This document shows positions 35,432 through 46,825 of a stretch of DNA of 64,000 nt, in pieces (position 1 is the stretch's first letter; the number at the start of each line of letters is the position of its first letter). The notes under the pieces were generated by a model that was given only the letters and a program-made list of their open reading frames with translations, did not search any database and had not been told where the DNA came from. The position numbers were made by a program, and so were the translations under genes. Source of the stretch: Paratrimastix pyriformis. Lineage: Eukaryota > Preaxostyla > Paratrimastigidae. The DNA is taken from contig JAPMOS010000001.1 in the NCBI GenBank assembly GCA_027972325.1, positions 343,001-407,000 of the forward strand. Direction: 5' to 3'.

Positions 35432-36654
35432 ATGAATCGCTTCGTTGTGGGGCTCTTGCTCCTTTGTGCGTCGGCATATGCCATGCACACGTTCACTGTC
35501 GACGATATGGCTGCTATTGATCGGATCACGGGTCTGCTTTGCTTCCATCATTTTCCAGGTTACCACCCTCGGTTCAGGTCCGATCGTGTCTCCCGATGGG
35601 AATTGGTTCCTTTTCTCGAGCCGTATTTGGAACAAGGCTGAGAACAAGGTGACGACCCTTCTGTGGGTTCAGAACATAAATGACGGCACCCAAACTCGTA
35701 TTACCTCTGGGCATGCCGTTCACGACACCGAGTTTGCCTGTCTGTATCAGGGCACGATTTTATGTGCGCATTTCCTTTTTTGTCTTCAGGGGCTCCCGAC
35801 TCGCGCAATGTTTTCTTCCTGTCGGATCGCTCTGGGTCCAACCAGGTGTGGATTGTGGATATTGTCTCCAAGCAGACCCGTCAGCTGACCTTCTACCCTG
35901 TCGACATCGATTCCCTGAAGGTCCCGGCGCTCCCTCCGCCAAGGCACCCGTTCATCATCTTTTTTTCTTTTTTTCTTTCTTTTTTTTGATAGGCCTCCAA
36001 GACCGGTAACTACATCTCCTTCAGCGCCAACATCTATCCCGTCCGTTACCCGCTATACGATCACCCGGCACTTACTATTTCCCTGCCTCGTCTGCTCCCA
36101 CCCCCGGGTTGTGCAGGGTAAGTCGATGGAGGAGACGGCCATCCTGAACGGCCAGCGGGACGCCAGCCGGACGACGGCCATGGTCTTCGACAACCTCTTC
36201 GTGCGCCACTGGGACACCTTCCTCGACGGCACCTACCGGCACCTCTTCACCGGTCCGGCAGCCATTGACGTCACCTCCACCCAGGCGCGGTATGCAGTCC
36301 ACACCCGGTTGTGATGATCTGCTCACGACCCGTCTCCCCGCCCCCCTTTGTCCCGGTGGCCAGCAGCTGCGGTGAGCTCCCAGCAGGGCTTCCCCGCGTG
36401 GAACGTCTCGGCCGACCCGCTGGACCTGATCAACCTGATCGACCCGGCCACCCCCGTGCTGGGCGACAGCCCCTCCAAGCCCTGGGGCGGCGCCGAGGAG
36501 ATCAACTTCTCCCCCGACGGCCAGTGGATCGCATTCTCCATCCAGCTGGGCAAGGAGCAGGTCGATATCACCCCCCCAACCCCAACCCCACTACCCACAC
36601 CACTACCCACACGTGCCCTGGTCGCACACGATTCTGATTGATTGAGCGCCTGTG

Positions 36655-36687
<33 letters not shown>

Positions 36688-39204
36688 ACCCCCAGGCCTG
36701 GAACCTCAACCGGCACGTCTACATCAGCCGCCCCGACGGCAAGTCCATCCGGGACATCACCCCCGACTTCCAGGCTCGCGGTCCGTATGTACGGACCCTC
36801 AGTGGGGCTCGTTGGGGCGTTGGTGGACGGGACGGGGGGGGGTGACCCGTACGCCTCGGATGCCAACTCGTTTGGGGGGCACCTCGTCACCGCGGGGCGT
36901 TGGGATTGTTGTTGTTGTGGGGGGGCAGCCAACATCCCGGTCTTCTCGCCCGACTCCAAGTCGGTGGCCTTCCTGGCCACGGCCCAGCCCGGCTACGAGA
37001 GCGACCGCAACCGGGTCAAGATCTACAACATCGACGCCGCCACCACCACCGTCCTAACCGAGGTCCGTGCCCACCCACCCGCCTGTGCTTGTGCCCGTGT
37101 CTGTGCTGCCCGTGCCCGTCTGGGCGCCTTGACTGTCTGCGTCATTGTTGGTGGCAGGGCGGCAGCGCATCCGGGTGTCTTGCGCTCCATCCCTGTTTGG
37201 ATCGGCAGCCCTTGCTGGTTGCGCCTGTCTGCCTGGGTTGATGGCGACGTGGCTGATTTCCATGGGGTGGCGTGGCGGCCCCGGCTGGCCTGCAGGACTG
37301 GGACGTCTCCCCGGACGCGCTGGAGTGGTCGGCCGTGGATCCGGACCACATCTACGCCCTGGCCATCGAGAAGGCCCGCGGCAAGATCTACGCCCTGCCC
37401 GCCAAGGCCCAGTACGCCAACGGCCGCCCCGTCGCACACGCCGTCTGTCGCCCGCCCGCCCGCCCGCCCGCCCGCCCGCCCGCCCGCCCACTGGGCCGGG
37501 TTACATCGCCTTCGTCTCCCCTCATCACCGCGGTGTCTCTCTTGTCTGTGGTGGTGTGGTTCCCTCCACGCGCGCGGGCAGCCCGTGACTGCCCTGGCCG
37601 TGACCGAGGTGACCCACGAGCACACCGTGGCCAGCTTCCAGCTGGTGCCCAACCACCCCAACACGCCCCTGGTCATGTCCCTGTCCGGGTACACCTTCCC
37701 CACGGACATCTTCGCCCTGAGCGGCCTCGACGGCCACGGCAACGTGGTCCAGCTGACCAGCCGCAACGCCGACATCATGTCCCAGGTGGTCATGAGCACC
37801 CCCGGCGAGGAGTGGTTCGCCGGGGCCTACGGGGACCAGGTGCACTCGTGGTTCTTCAAGCCGCACGGCTGGAAGGAGGGCCAGCAGTACCCGCTGATCC
37901 TCTACGTGCACGGGGGCCCCGAGAACCCCTGGGAGGACTCGTGGTCCTTCCGGTGGAACCCCCAGGCCATGGCCGCCCAGGGCTACGCCGTCCTCGCCAT
38001 CAACGTCTGGCCCCCGCACCCACACACAGCCACCCACCCGTCCATCCGCCACCAAATGACCCCAAATGGCACCAAATGGCATCCGCCCGTTGCCCATCCC
38101 CTTTGCTCACCCGATTCCCCTGCTCGGCGGGCCGGGCTGCAGTTCCACGGGTCGAGCAGCTTCGGGGACGCCTTCACCCGGGCCATCATTCGCAACTGGG
38201 GCACCGCCCCCTACGAGGACCACATGAAGGGTCCGCCCCCTGCTGCACCCCACGCCGCTGCACCCCATCCCGCCCCCCTGCCGCCTCGGCCCGTGCTCAC
38301 TGCACCCCCCTCCCCTCCCTCCCTCCCTCCCTCCCTCCCTCCCTCATTGCTCTCGGCCAGGGCTGGACTTCATCCTGGCCAAGTACCCCTGGATCGACTC
38401 CAACCGGATGGGCGCCATGGGCGCTTCCTACGGCGGCTTCCACATCAACTGTCCGCTCGCTGCACCAAGTTGAGGGGGCAGGGGGCAGGTGCGCACGGGG
38501 GCAGGTGTCCAGGGGGGCAGGTGCACACGGGGACATTGGGCGCCCAGAGATGGATGGGCGAGGAGGAGGCTGTGGGTGGTCTGCGATCTTCCGTGGCCTG
38601 ACCCCTCCCTCCCTCCCTCCCTCCCTCCATCCCGCGCCCTTGTTGGCGGCAGGGCTGAACGGCCACACGAACCGGTTCAAGGCGCTGGTCTGCCACGACG
38701 GTGTCTTCGACACCCGGGCCCACTACTACGAGACGGAGGAGCTCTACTTCCCCGAGACCGAGTTCGCCTACCCGCCCTACGTCAACCAGACCTTCTTCGA
38801 GCTCTACAACCCGGCCAACTTCGTGGCCCACTGGCAGACGCCCACCCTGATCGTCCACGGGAGCCGCGACTACCGCATCCCCGACACCCAGGGCATCGGG
38901 GCCTTCACGGCCCTCCAGCGGCGCGGCATCCCTCCCGGCTGCTGCTCTTCCCGACGAGGTCCTCTCCCCCCCCCCCTCCCCCGCCCGCCCGCCCACCACA
39001 ACCCCGCCAGGGATCATCACCCACACCATCATCCACCACTCCCCACGGCACTCGGTTCCTTGACCTGATTTTCCTCATCCCTCGGGTGGGCGTGCCGATG
39101 GCTTGGGTCGGGGTCGACAGAACCACTGGGTGCTCAACCCCAACAACAGCATCCGCTGGCACCAGGAGGTCATCGCCTGGATGGCCAAGTGGGTCCACGC
39201 CTAA
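35432..39204 (+). CDS. DPP5: Secreted dipeptidyl-peptidase V-like serine peptidase (S9)
   Basis: Fourteen exons: 35432-35531, 35578-35739, 35790-35920, 35993-36040, 36117-36252, 36367-36560, 36696-36780, 36929-37062, 37296-37430, 37582-38004, 38143-38230, 38361-38450, 38653-38958 and 39121-39204; about 705 residues, the usual DPP V length. It has a signal peptide (MNRFVVGLLLLCASAYAM), a beta-propeller with repeated SPDG/SPDSK blades (VFFLSDRSGSNQVW, INFSPDGQWIAF, PVFSPDSKSVAF), then an alpha/beta hydrolase: YVHGGPENPW, nucleophile Ser in MGASYGGF, Asp in HGSRDYRIP and His in NHWVLNPNNS. Expected role: cleavage of X-Ala or similar dipeptides from extracellular peptides. Exon 13 is short by two bases relative to the family frame, each in a C run (about 38,931 and 38,951). 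All 13 donors are GTC. Confidence 0.93.
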
Positions 39205-39652
39205 GCGCCCCGGCATATATTCCTCCTGCTCTCTCCCTCCCCTCTCGGTTCCCCGTCTGCGGGCGCGCTCGCTCCGCCGCCCCTGTATGTACCCAGTAGT
39301 ATGTCGCCCCATTCGAATAAGAATCCGCTTCCATGATGGTCATGATCGTGGGGTGATAGCCACGAACCGCCGGGGGGGGGGAGAACGGCCTGAAAAGGCC
39401 TGATCCCGAATTAAATGCATGCTGGCCGTCCGCATAGCAATCATGCGGCAGCCAGCAGGGGGGGAGGGGGAGCCGCAGACGATCGAACAATGGGAGACGC
39501 GACCGGAAAAGACATGTACATGAATGAAACCGGTTTGAAGAACAAGAGTGGGGGGGGGGGGGGGGGGGAACACTCGCCCCAGGCGCCGGGGGGCGGCCAG
39601 GGTGGGAGTGGAGGAGGCCGTTGGAGAGGGAGGCGAGTCGACGAAGAGATGC
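39205..39652. other. Convergent intergenic region with poly-G run
   Basis: 448 bp between the DPP V stop and the UNC93-like stop. It contains a run of about 18 G (39,550-39,568) but no gene signal that I can support. Confidence 0.5.
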
Positions 39653-41566
39653 CTAGGCCGTGGGGACGAGGCCCATCTCGATCTCGCACCGTTGGCGTGC
39701 CTTGCGGGCGAGGCGGGCCCGCCATGAGCGGACCCACATGGCGATCAGGGCACAGACTGCGAGCAACCCCAGGACGGCCACGACCACCCCCAGGGCCAGG
39801 GGCGACACGAAATCCCCCATGATGAAGAAGGCCCCACACACCAGGCTGCGCAGGATGCCCCAGCAGGCGTAGGCCTCGGCCTTGCCCTGGAAGAGCTGCT
39901 CGAGCAGGGCGTAGATCAGGGTGGGCTGGGAGGTCTCGACGCAGCCGAAGAAGACGTACGCCAGGAAGAAGAGCCAGTCCGCCACCAGGACCCCCATGAG
40001 CACGAAGGCCAGCGCAAGGAAGGCCAGCACGTAGGTGCCCTGGGGTGGGGATTGTGGTGGCCGCCAGGTGGAGTGCAGCCAACATCATGAGGGTCATGCG
40101 GGGCTGTGTCTTCGATGATGGTGAAGGGCATGAAGCGGTCGGAGGATGCGGACGATGAGGGTGCCGATGCGGCCGATCTTGTCGCCCAGCTTGCCCAGCA
40201 AGACCGGGGCCACCATGGCAGCTACCCCCCGGGTGATCATGCAGGGCGCCACAAAGGCGTCCGTCTGGATGAGAGGCGTCGCCGAGCCCGCCATGAAGCT
40301 GTAGAAGCATCCTGCGAGACATCGGGGGGTGGACAGAGATGAGGACACCATGGATGGACCGGGGCACACGGACCGTAGAAGAGGAATGCCACCTGGAAGA
40401 GAAGCATGTCTGGGTTGATCATCAGCTTGCCCACTGGCTTGAAGACATTCGCAAAGGCCATGCAGGGGTTCCTCTTGGGCTGGTCGGCGGGCGGATCCCG
40501 CTTGACAGGCGGGAAGTAGCGCATGAAGCAGAGGGACACCATCCCGAGGAAGGCGATGCCCGTCAGGACGGCAAGCAGCACCATCAAGTTGCTTTCCACC
40601 AGAAAGTCCGAAATCAGGAAGCCCACGATGCTCGACAGGCCATCGGCGAAGTAGACCAGCCCCGAGAGCAGCCCCATGTTGGTCTTGGCGGGCCCCAGGG
40701 GCAGCGGGGGCGGCGGGACGGGCGGTTGCCGACGGCCTGCCCCGAAGATCATCGGAAGCGAGGGCGGTGGAACTGGGGGCAGCCGATTCTCGCGATTCGG
40801 AAAGGCGGTGGGGAGTGTTGAGGGAGGGGTCTGGGTGGGCGGAAGTGGGGACGATGAGGGTGGTGGCGACTGAGTTTCGGTGGGGGAAGGACTCGTGACC
40901 AAGGGGATGGTCAACATTTGCGCAGAGGAGAGTTCCACTAGAGGCGATCTGGCCACCCGAGGCTCCTCCGGTGCGGAGGCCCGCCTCTCTTTGGCCCCCG
41001 GGCAGGTGTGGGCCGGGGTCGCCTTCACCTTCACGAAGGGATGGAAGGGTCCCGGCAGGAGCGAGGCATGATCAATCCTACCTGATGGTATGAATACGTG
41101 AAAAAGGCAGCTTAGCAACAAACCGGGCCAAGAAAACTCCCTGCGCAGCCCAGAGAACCGCGGCACCAATACCAACAAGAACCTATATCACAAATGAGGA
41201 GACGACGGGTGATTCTTCGAGGTGTGACAGACCGACATCAGGTAGAGAAGCCATGCTCGTTCGAGGAGCAGAGACCCAATAAAAAGAAAATACGGAACGG
41301 CCCCCACAACCATTGAGACTCGGGGGCCGAAACGTTGAATAAATGCGCCGGCAAAATTCGAGAAGAAGCCCTCAGCGAAGTAGACAATTCCAAGGGCCCA
41401 AAATCCGGCCCTGAAAACAGGTGAAGAGGGCGGATGAGGAATCACGAACAGACGTCCCAAAAAGGCGTGTCATAAACCCTTCGGTGGGATAATAGGCACA
41501 AAATATTGTAAAAAAAGAAAGTGACAAAAACAATGTGTTGAGAAGGGAGTAGGCGAACGCGCGCAT
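39653..41566 (-). CDS. UNC93-like major facilitator transporter, copy 1
   Basis: Six exons: 41566-41454, 41410-41233, 41182-41124, 41077-40374, 40311-40154 and 40039-39653; 532 residues, phases closed. Hydrophobic helices throughout; AYYPTEGFMTRLF near the N-terminus and the run VLVGIGAAVLWAAQGVFLAR match UNC93/DUF895 proteins, which combine an LGxxxxxLWxAQGxYLT-type element with the MFS fold. A long cytoplasmic Pro-rich loop of about 100 residues lies between helices 6 and 7. The C-terminal half (LLGKLGDKIGRIGTL, YVFFGCVETSQPTLIYALLE) is almost identical in pattern to the plus-strand neighbour. Substrate unknown; animal relatives affect K+ channels or receptor trafficking. One donor is GTT, four are GTC. 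Confidence 0.85.
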
Positions 41567-41906
41567 CGGCGTTTCGAGGGGAGTTAGTGTCAGTTACCCC
41601 TGGCGCCGGACGTGTTGAGGGGCCGCCCGGCAGTCGCTGGGGGATTCAGTAGACGAAAAAATGGCAGACCAACAGACCGGAAGCTGTCCCCGAAGCCCTT
41701 CTTGGCTTCCAGAGGAGAGGGATGCGGGAGAGGGGAAACACAAGATTGCCCCACCCACTGATTCAGATCGGAATCTTCAACTTTTCATCATCGCACTCGC
41801 CACCAGCAGGTCCTAATTTCGTTTGCAGGGGGCCCCATTCTCACTTTTCCGGCGGACGACTGCCCAACGGTGGGCGAAACGGGCTATCGCCATTTTCTGT
41901 CACAAA
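41567..41906. promoter_or_regulatory. Divergent region between two UNC93-like paralogues
   Basis: 340 bp between start codons of the head-to-head transporters, clearly lower in GC than their 3' halves. No TATA box or inverted symmetry was recognised by eye. Confidence 0.4.
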
Positions 41907-43666
41907 ATGAAGCCTTTCTGTTTATCACTTTCACACACCTTCTTCCTCGGGTCATGCTTTTTTTTGGTTTTTTCAGCGTATTACCCGACTGAAGGTCCGA
42001 CTTCCATTTTCCTTCCGGATTTTTCTACCTTTCAATAGCATTTATGACGCGACTCTTTCCCGAGTCTGTTTTTTTGCCACCCTTTTTGACATAGCTTCCT
42101 CTCCAGTTCTGGTTATTGGGCCTTGGGTATTGTATATTTTGTGTTCGGGTTCTTCTCTGTTTTTTCAGGCCCTTTCATTTCTTTCGCTGGACCGCGGATA
42201 TCGATGGTGATTGGGTCGATTCCGTACTTTCTCTTCATTGGGGCTCTTCTCATTGGCACGTTCAATGGCCCCGTTTGGCTCGTTTATTTCATGTCGGTCC
42301 TCATCGGCATTGGAGCGTCTCTTTTGTGGGGGGCGCAAGGAGCGTATTTGGCACGGTCTGGCACAGCTTTATGTTTCTGTTCCATGTCATAAACTTTTTT
42401 CACGCCTACAGGGTCGACCATCTCTCGAGTCGCGAACGCCCTGCCGTGGTTGAGCTGGTGGAGGTTCCCCTCCGGAAACAAACACCCGGCCAGCCGGAGA
42501 CTCCGCCGCCGTCTTCCTCTCTCCCTTCCCCTTCCCCGCCACCACCACCCGCCAAGCCGGCCCACAGCCCGGGCCACACGAACATGGGCCTCCTGACGGG
42601 CATCGTATTAACGATGGACGGATGCTCGAGCATCGTGGGCTTCCTGATCACCTTCTTCCTGGTCTGCCCCCCCCCCCCCCCCCCCCCCCCGGCCCTAGGC
42701 TCGGGAACTGGCCCACTCGCGGTGCGCATCAATTCATTCTCTCTGGTAGGTGGACAGCAACCTGACCATCCTGCTGGCGGTCCTGACGGGGCTTGCCTTC
42801 ATTGGGCTGGTGGCGTTCTCCCTGTTACGATACATCCCCCCGATCCCGAAGGAGGGCGAGTCGCCTGGCGAGACCAAGCAGGAGAAGGCTCGGTGCGACC
42901 TGAAGGGCATCTTGGTCCCGGTATTCAAACTGATGGTCGACCCGGATATGCTCCTCTTCCAGGTGCCCTTCATCTTCTACGGTCCGGGCCGCCGCCCTGC
43001 CCTCCTTGTCACCCCGCCCATCAGGGACCATCATCGCTCGGGATGCCGGCTCCATCATCTTTTCTTCGCCCCTTCTGCCTGTGCCCTAGGATGCTGCTAC
43101 AGCTTTCTCGCGGGCTCGGTTCCGCCCCTCATCAAAACTGCCTCCTTTGCGGCCCCGGCGATGATCGTCCGTGGCGTCGCGGCCATGGTGAGCTCCGTGG
43201 TCCTGGGCAGGCTGGGCGACAAGTACGGCCGCATTGGGACACTGATGGTCTGCCCAACCCCCGCGCATGAGCCTTTCGTTCAGACCACACCTCGTTCTGG
43301 CAGGTGACCTACATCTTCGCGCTGTTAGCCCTCCTGTTCACCCTCCTGGGGGTCCTGGTGGCGGACTGGCTCTTCTTCCTGGCGTACATCTTCTTCGGCT
43401 GCGTCGAGTCGGCCCAGCCCACCCTGATCTACGCCCTGCTCGAGCAGCTCTTCCAGGGCAAGGCCGAGGCCTACTCATGCTGGGGCATCCTGCGCAGCCT
43501 GCTTTGCGGGGCCTTCTTCGTTATGGGGGACTACATCTCGCCACTGGCCCTCGGGATTGTCGTTGCCGTGCTCGCGCTCCTCTCCGAGGTGACGCTGTTC
43601 GTGATGTGGATCCGCTCCCGTTCACGGAGAAAAGCGAGCGCCCCGGTGAGTGCGACTAAGTTGTGA
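41907..43666 (+). CDS. UNC93-like major facilitator transporter, copy 2
   Basis: Seven exons: 41907-41994, 42039-42063, 42107-42355, 42412-42661, 42750-42981, 43090-43247 and 43304-43666; 454 residues. It mirrors copy 1: AYYPTEAFMTRLF, YWALGIVYFVFGFF, VLIGIGASLLWGAQGAYLAR, VLGRLGDKYGRIGTL and YIFFGCVESAQPTLIYALLE. The 25-nt second exon is supported because it restores the FMTRLF block seen unsplit in copy 1. The Pro-rich loop is shorter than in copy 1. Four intron positions are shared with copy 1; the introns after 41994 and 42661 are absent from copy 1, and copy 1 has one not found here. All donors are GTC. Confidence 0.85.
42667..42691 (+). repeat. Poly-C tract in intron
   Basis: About 24 C shortly after the GTCTG donor of the intron 42662-42749, which is specific to UNC93-like copy 2. 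Confidence 0.85.
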
Positions 43667-44013
43667 GTGGCAGCCTCGGTTCTGACCACTGGGTTCTTGA
43701 GTGTTATGGATTAGCCAACTGTTCCACCGTTTGTGTGTTTCTGAAACATCTTTGATGTCTTCTCCATGTGGCTGGCGTGCTGCTGGGAGGGCACTATTTA
43801 TCAGGGAGATGTATTTCTATACTGCCCAAGACACGCCACTGCTAAGTGTGCTGCTGGAGAACACACTTATATATACACACTGTGTGCATGTAGGGTGACA
43901 CGCATAAAAGACTCCCAGAGAAATGGGCCAACCGGAGGGGCACAGAGTTGTTCGCCGGGGTGTAGCCGCTGCAGGTGAGCCTTTTTTTTGATAACCTTTC
44001 GCCGCGGACGAAA
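43667..44013. other. Low-GC intergenic region with TATA and T-run
   Basis: 347 bp between UNC93-like copy 2 and the GNAT gene. It contains TTATATATAC at 43867-43876, a short hairpin-capable CCC-loop-GGG near 43,913-43,926 and a T8 run at 43982-43989. The layout (TATA, about 110 bp, oligo-T) would fit an RNA polymerase III type 3 small RNA, but no known RNA sequence was recognised. It may equally be the GNAT promoter. Confidence 0.25.
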
Positions 44014-44947
44014 ATGTCAGAACTCCCCCACCAGTCCAGGTGCAACTCGCAAAAAGAAAACGGAAGTCTGCTCGGATCCAGCCCGATTTAAGATCAGGAT
44101 CAAACACAAGATTATCTGTAGCGGCACCACCTCTGTTTCTTCGACCCGCGTGTTCCGATGACGTTCCCTTTCTGATTGATTGCGTTTTAAATGCGGAACG
44201 CGGCCACATCGGGGTCGGATGGTGGGATCTCGCCTTCCCCAACCACGAGGACACAATTCGGGGCCTCGTGTCCGAAATTCTGCTGACCAGCGAGCCAGTT
44301 GTGCATCGGATGGATGGTTTCCTGGTGGCGGTGCTTCCTGACGGCAGGCCAATTGCCGGCCTGATGGGCTGTGACCTCTGCCCCCCGGGAGTCCCCCGCA
44401 CGTCCACCAGCCGAAACTGGGAAGTGCAAATCGAGGTGTTCAAAAACGCAGTGACGAAGAGGTTGAGCGCGGATGAATTGGTTCGCGCCGTGGCTTTTTC
44501 TTTGTTCACTTCTCTCAAACCGCCGCCTCGTTACAGCCGCACGTGATGGCGGTGCTTGAAGACCTCTACACGGCGATCCCAGAGGACACGGGCCGCTGCT
44601 GGGTGCTGGATTGCTTGTATGTCCTTCCGGAATACCGTGGGCATGGCATTAGCGAGCAGCTGCTCAGGCGATCACTGGCTCGCGGGGCCGAGCTCGGCAT
44701 CCCCGAGGCGCGGCTGATCACATACAGCGGCAACGAGTCCTCGCTCCATGTCTATCGCCGTCTGGGCTTCGAGACGGGGGCCGTGACAACCCACCCGGCC
44801 TTTGTCCGGCGTTGGCAGGGACGAACGACCGGGTTTGTAACGATGCGGCTGCCAGGCTGCCGCCCAGCGCCGCCTCAGCAGCAGCGCCTTGCGGGTAAAC
44901 CCCCGGGGCAATCCGGTCCGGCAGAAGACGCAACCGGGGTCGCGTAA
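44014..44947 (+). CDS. GNAT-family N-acetyltransferase
   Basis: Three exons, 44014-44065, 44098-44480 and 44537-44947; 281 residues. The first intron is only 32 nt and is chosen because its GTCTG donor and CAG acceptor join the only upstream ATG to the frame; this start is the least certain part. The N-terminal domain begins LFLRPACSDDVPFLID, and the C-terminal core has WVLDCLYVLPEYRGHGISEQ, where RGHGIS is the acetyl-CoA pyrophosphate loop (Q/RxxGxG/A), followed by SGNESSLHVYRRLGFE, the usual motif B. A Pro/Gln-rich tail follows. Acetyl acceptor unknown. It converges on the SEN34 gene with an 88-bp gap. Confidence 0.85.
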
Positions 44948-45035
44948 GCGTCTCGCTCCCCAGCAGTGAACTCGGTGGATTCCACATTGCGAATCGGCTC
45001 TTTGCGGGGCATGGTCTATGAGGAGGGGTGCTCCT

Positions 45036-46195
45036 TCAGTGGTGATGAAGTCGCTCGTCGAAGCACAGGTGCAGCCTCAGCCGGGGCGGGGAGGTGTCAT
45101 GAAGGGGGGCGCCAGCCATGGTCACCAGGCCCCCGAAGGGCGGCTCCTGGGAAAGAGCCGGACTCTCGGCGACGGGGTTGGGGTCGACATAACGGCGGGT
45201 CCAGTCCTGCACCTGCACCCGCACGTAGCGGACCACCAGTCGAGGATGTGCCACCGAACCGAAGTGCGGATCCACGGTGACCACGCCCGTGCCGCCCCGG
45301 GTCCGGAGAAGCGGCTGGGGGATGGGAGGCTGTTGGAGCGTGAGGCCCCCGATCGGGATCGGGGCCACTACGGGGGGAGGCGGCGCTTGGGGTGGTGGGC
45401 CCGGCTGGGAGTAGGAGAGCCTCAGGGCCTCCAAGGGACAGGGTGCCAGTTCCGGGTCGGCGGTGTTTGGGCCGGGGGGATACACCAAGGCCAACACGAG
45501 CTCCTTGTGAACGGCCGCGGCAAGGCGGTACAACGAGGCAATGTAACGGGTCGAAAGGGGCCACTGCAGGACCCCGCTGGGCGGGGGCGGCAGAACCATC
45601 ACCATATACCGGCCGTGCGTGAGGGAAGGGTCGTCTATGGCCCGAGGGGAGATTGTCGATGGGCGAGAAAAACAAACCGACCTTCATATGCAACAAAATC
45701 CACCCCAAACTTGGGACCAGCCAGGGCCACCAGAAATCGTTGCTCCCACAGATCATGGAGAACTGCATAACGAAAAGGGTTTGCTTGGACGGCAAGCTGG
45801 CGAGTCAACGAGCAATGAGAGAGATTGTAAGTTCCCCCACAAAATTGACAAGGCTGTGGTCGTTCTGACGAGACACCCACGTGAAATCCCGCGATGGCTT
45901 CGGTGAGATGATCAACCTTTTCTTCCTCTGGGAGAAGGCCTGCACGGGGATCTTCCTTGAAGGAAAAATCCAACAGAATGCAACAGACGATGTGCCGTCG
46001 CTAGCAGGGCGACTTCTGGAGGGTAAATGGTGGGGAGTGTCAAATTAAAATTTTGTTGTTTGTCGCGCAGAATTGTTCCGATTTCGGAACCCAAAATGTG
46101 GTGCTGCAGCCGTAAATTTGACACCACTATGAAGCGGAAAATGAATTGAAAAGGGGCCAAAAGCCAAAAAGACCGCGCGAGTCATTGACCAACAT
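45036..46195 (-). CDS. TSEN34: tRNA-splicing endonuclease subunit SEN34-like
   Basis: Four exons: 46195-46174, 46126-45989, 45939-45682 and 45634-45036; 338 residues. The first exon is only 22 nt; the spliced start MLVNDSRVVSNLRL lines up with the short N-terminal strand of SEN34, followed by NFNLTLPTIYPPEVALLA, the family's LPL.L.PEEA element. The nuclease domain has RYAVLHDLWEQRFLVALAGP, KFGVDFVAYEDDPSLTHGRY and VHKELVLALVY, supplying the Tyr, His and Lys of the tRNA-intron endonuclease active site. SEN34 cuts the 3' side of tRNA introns as part of a four-subunit enzyme. A Pro-rich tail of about 150 residues after the catalytic Lys is unusual. A Cys/His cluster (CQFCGG) before the nuclease domain is unexplained. 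Donors GTCTT, GTCTG and GTCGG. Confidence 0.85.
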
Positions 46196-46233
46196 TGTCA
46201 ACCAAGACAAGGATCCAGAGACTCGCACTCGTC
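46196..46233. promoter_or_regulatory. 38-bp divergent gap, SEN34 and SRP19
   Basis: Start codons of SEN34 (-) and SRP19 (+) are 38 bp apart, so both housekeeping RNA-machinery genes must share one core promoter or use start sites inside each other's 5' ends. Confidence 0.5.
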
Positions 46234-46825
46234 ATGCAAGCGGCGGCGAAAGCTGGAGAAACCCCGGTTCCCGAAGGCCCCGACACCAAGAGGTGGCATG
46301 TTGTTTATCCCACGTATATTGATAAAGAAAAAACCATCCAACAAGGTTTGTCCTTTGCTCTGGTCGGTGCTCTTCACTCATGCCCGTTATAGGACGACGG
46401 ATTGGCAAAGAGCTTGCGGTTGAAAACCCCTCTGCGACCGAGATTGCTGAGTGCCTTAAAAAAATGGGGATTGAATCTGTGGTGGAGGTCTGCGGGCTTT
46501 CTGATATCCGCATCATCCCACCTCATATCTTTCAAAGAACAAGGCCTATCCCGGGGATTGGCTGAACTGCCGCCAGCGAGTGCGCGTCAACCTCCCACAC
46601 GATGCTCCATCGGCCGAGGGGCAGCGACATAACGGTCTTTTGTGTGCCTCTCGCACGCTCACACGTTCCCCCGCAGTCCACTGGCTGCTGCGCCAAGTGG
46701 CCCCGGCTGTGGCTGCTCTTCCTTCCCGCCAAAAGAAGGCCTCTAAACCCTCGTCCGCCGCCGCCCCGACCCCCCAGACGGAGGAGACCACAGAGTCGAG
46801 CGGGCGGAGGAGGCGCAGACGGTGA
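46234..46825 (+). CDS. SRP19: Signal recognition particle 19-kDa protein
   Basis: Four exons: 46234-46345, 46393-46487, 46538-46634 and 46677-46825; 150 residues, as in animal SRP19. Conserved blocks in order: RWHVVYPTYIDKEKTIQQG, RRIGKELAVENPSATEI, VENKAYPGDWLNCQRVRVNL, and a basic tail ending in a run of Arg. SRP19 binds helices 6 and 8 of SRP RNA and allows SRP54 to load, in co-translational targeting to the ER. The start is the first ATG in frame; an upstream near-cognate extension is possible but not needed. Donors are GTTTG, GTCTG and GTCTT in introns of 47, 50 and 42 nt, typical of the lower-GC part of the window. Confidence 0.93.

Noticed and set aside
35532-35558. A 27-nt intron at the start of the DPP V gene
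   Set aside because: Its acceptor leaves the wrong phase; the next CAG gives a 46-nt intron that fits the frame and usual length.
43890-43910. TGACACGCA match to the 3' domain of U6 snRNA
   Set aside because: The conserved U6 ACAGAGA and catalytic stem sequences are absent upstream, so the 9-base match is probably chance.
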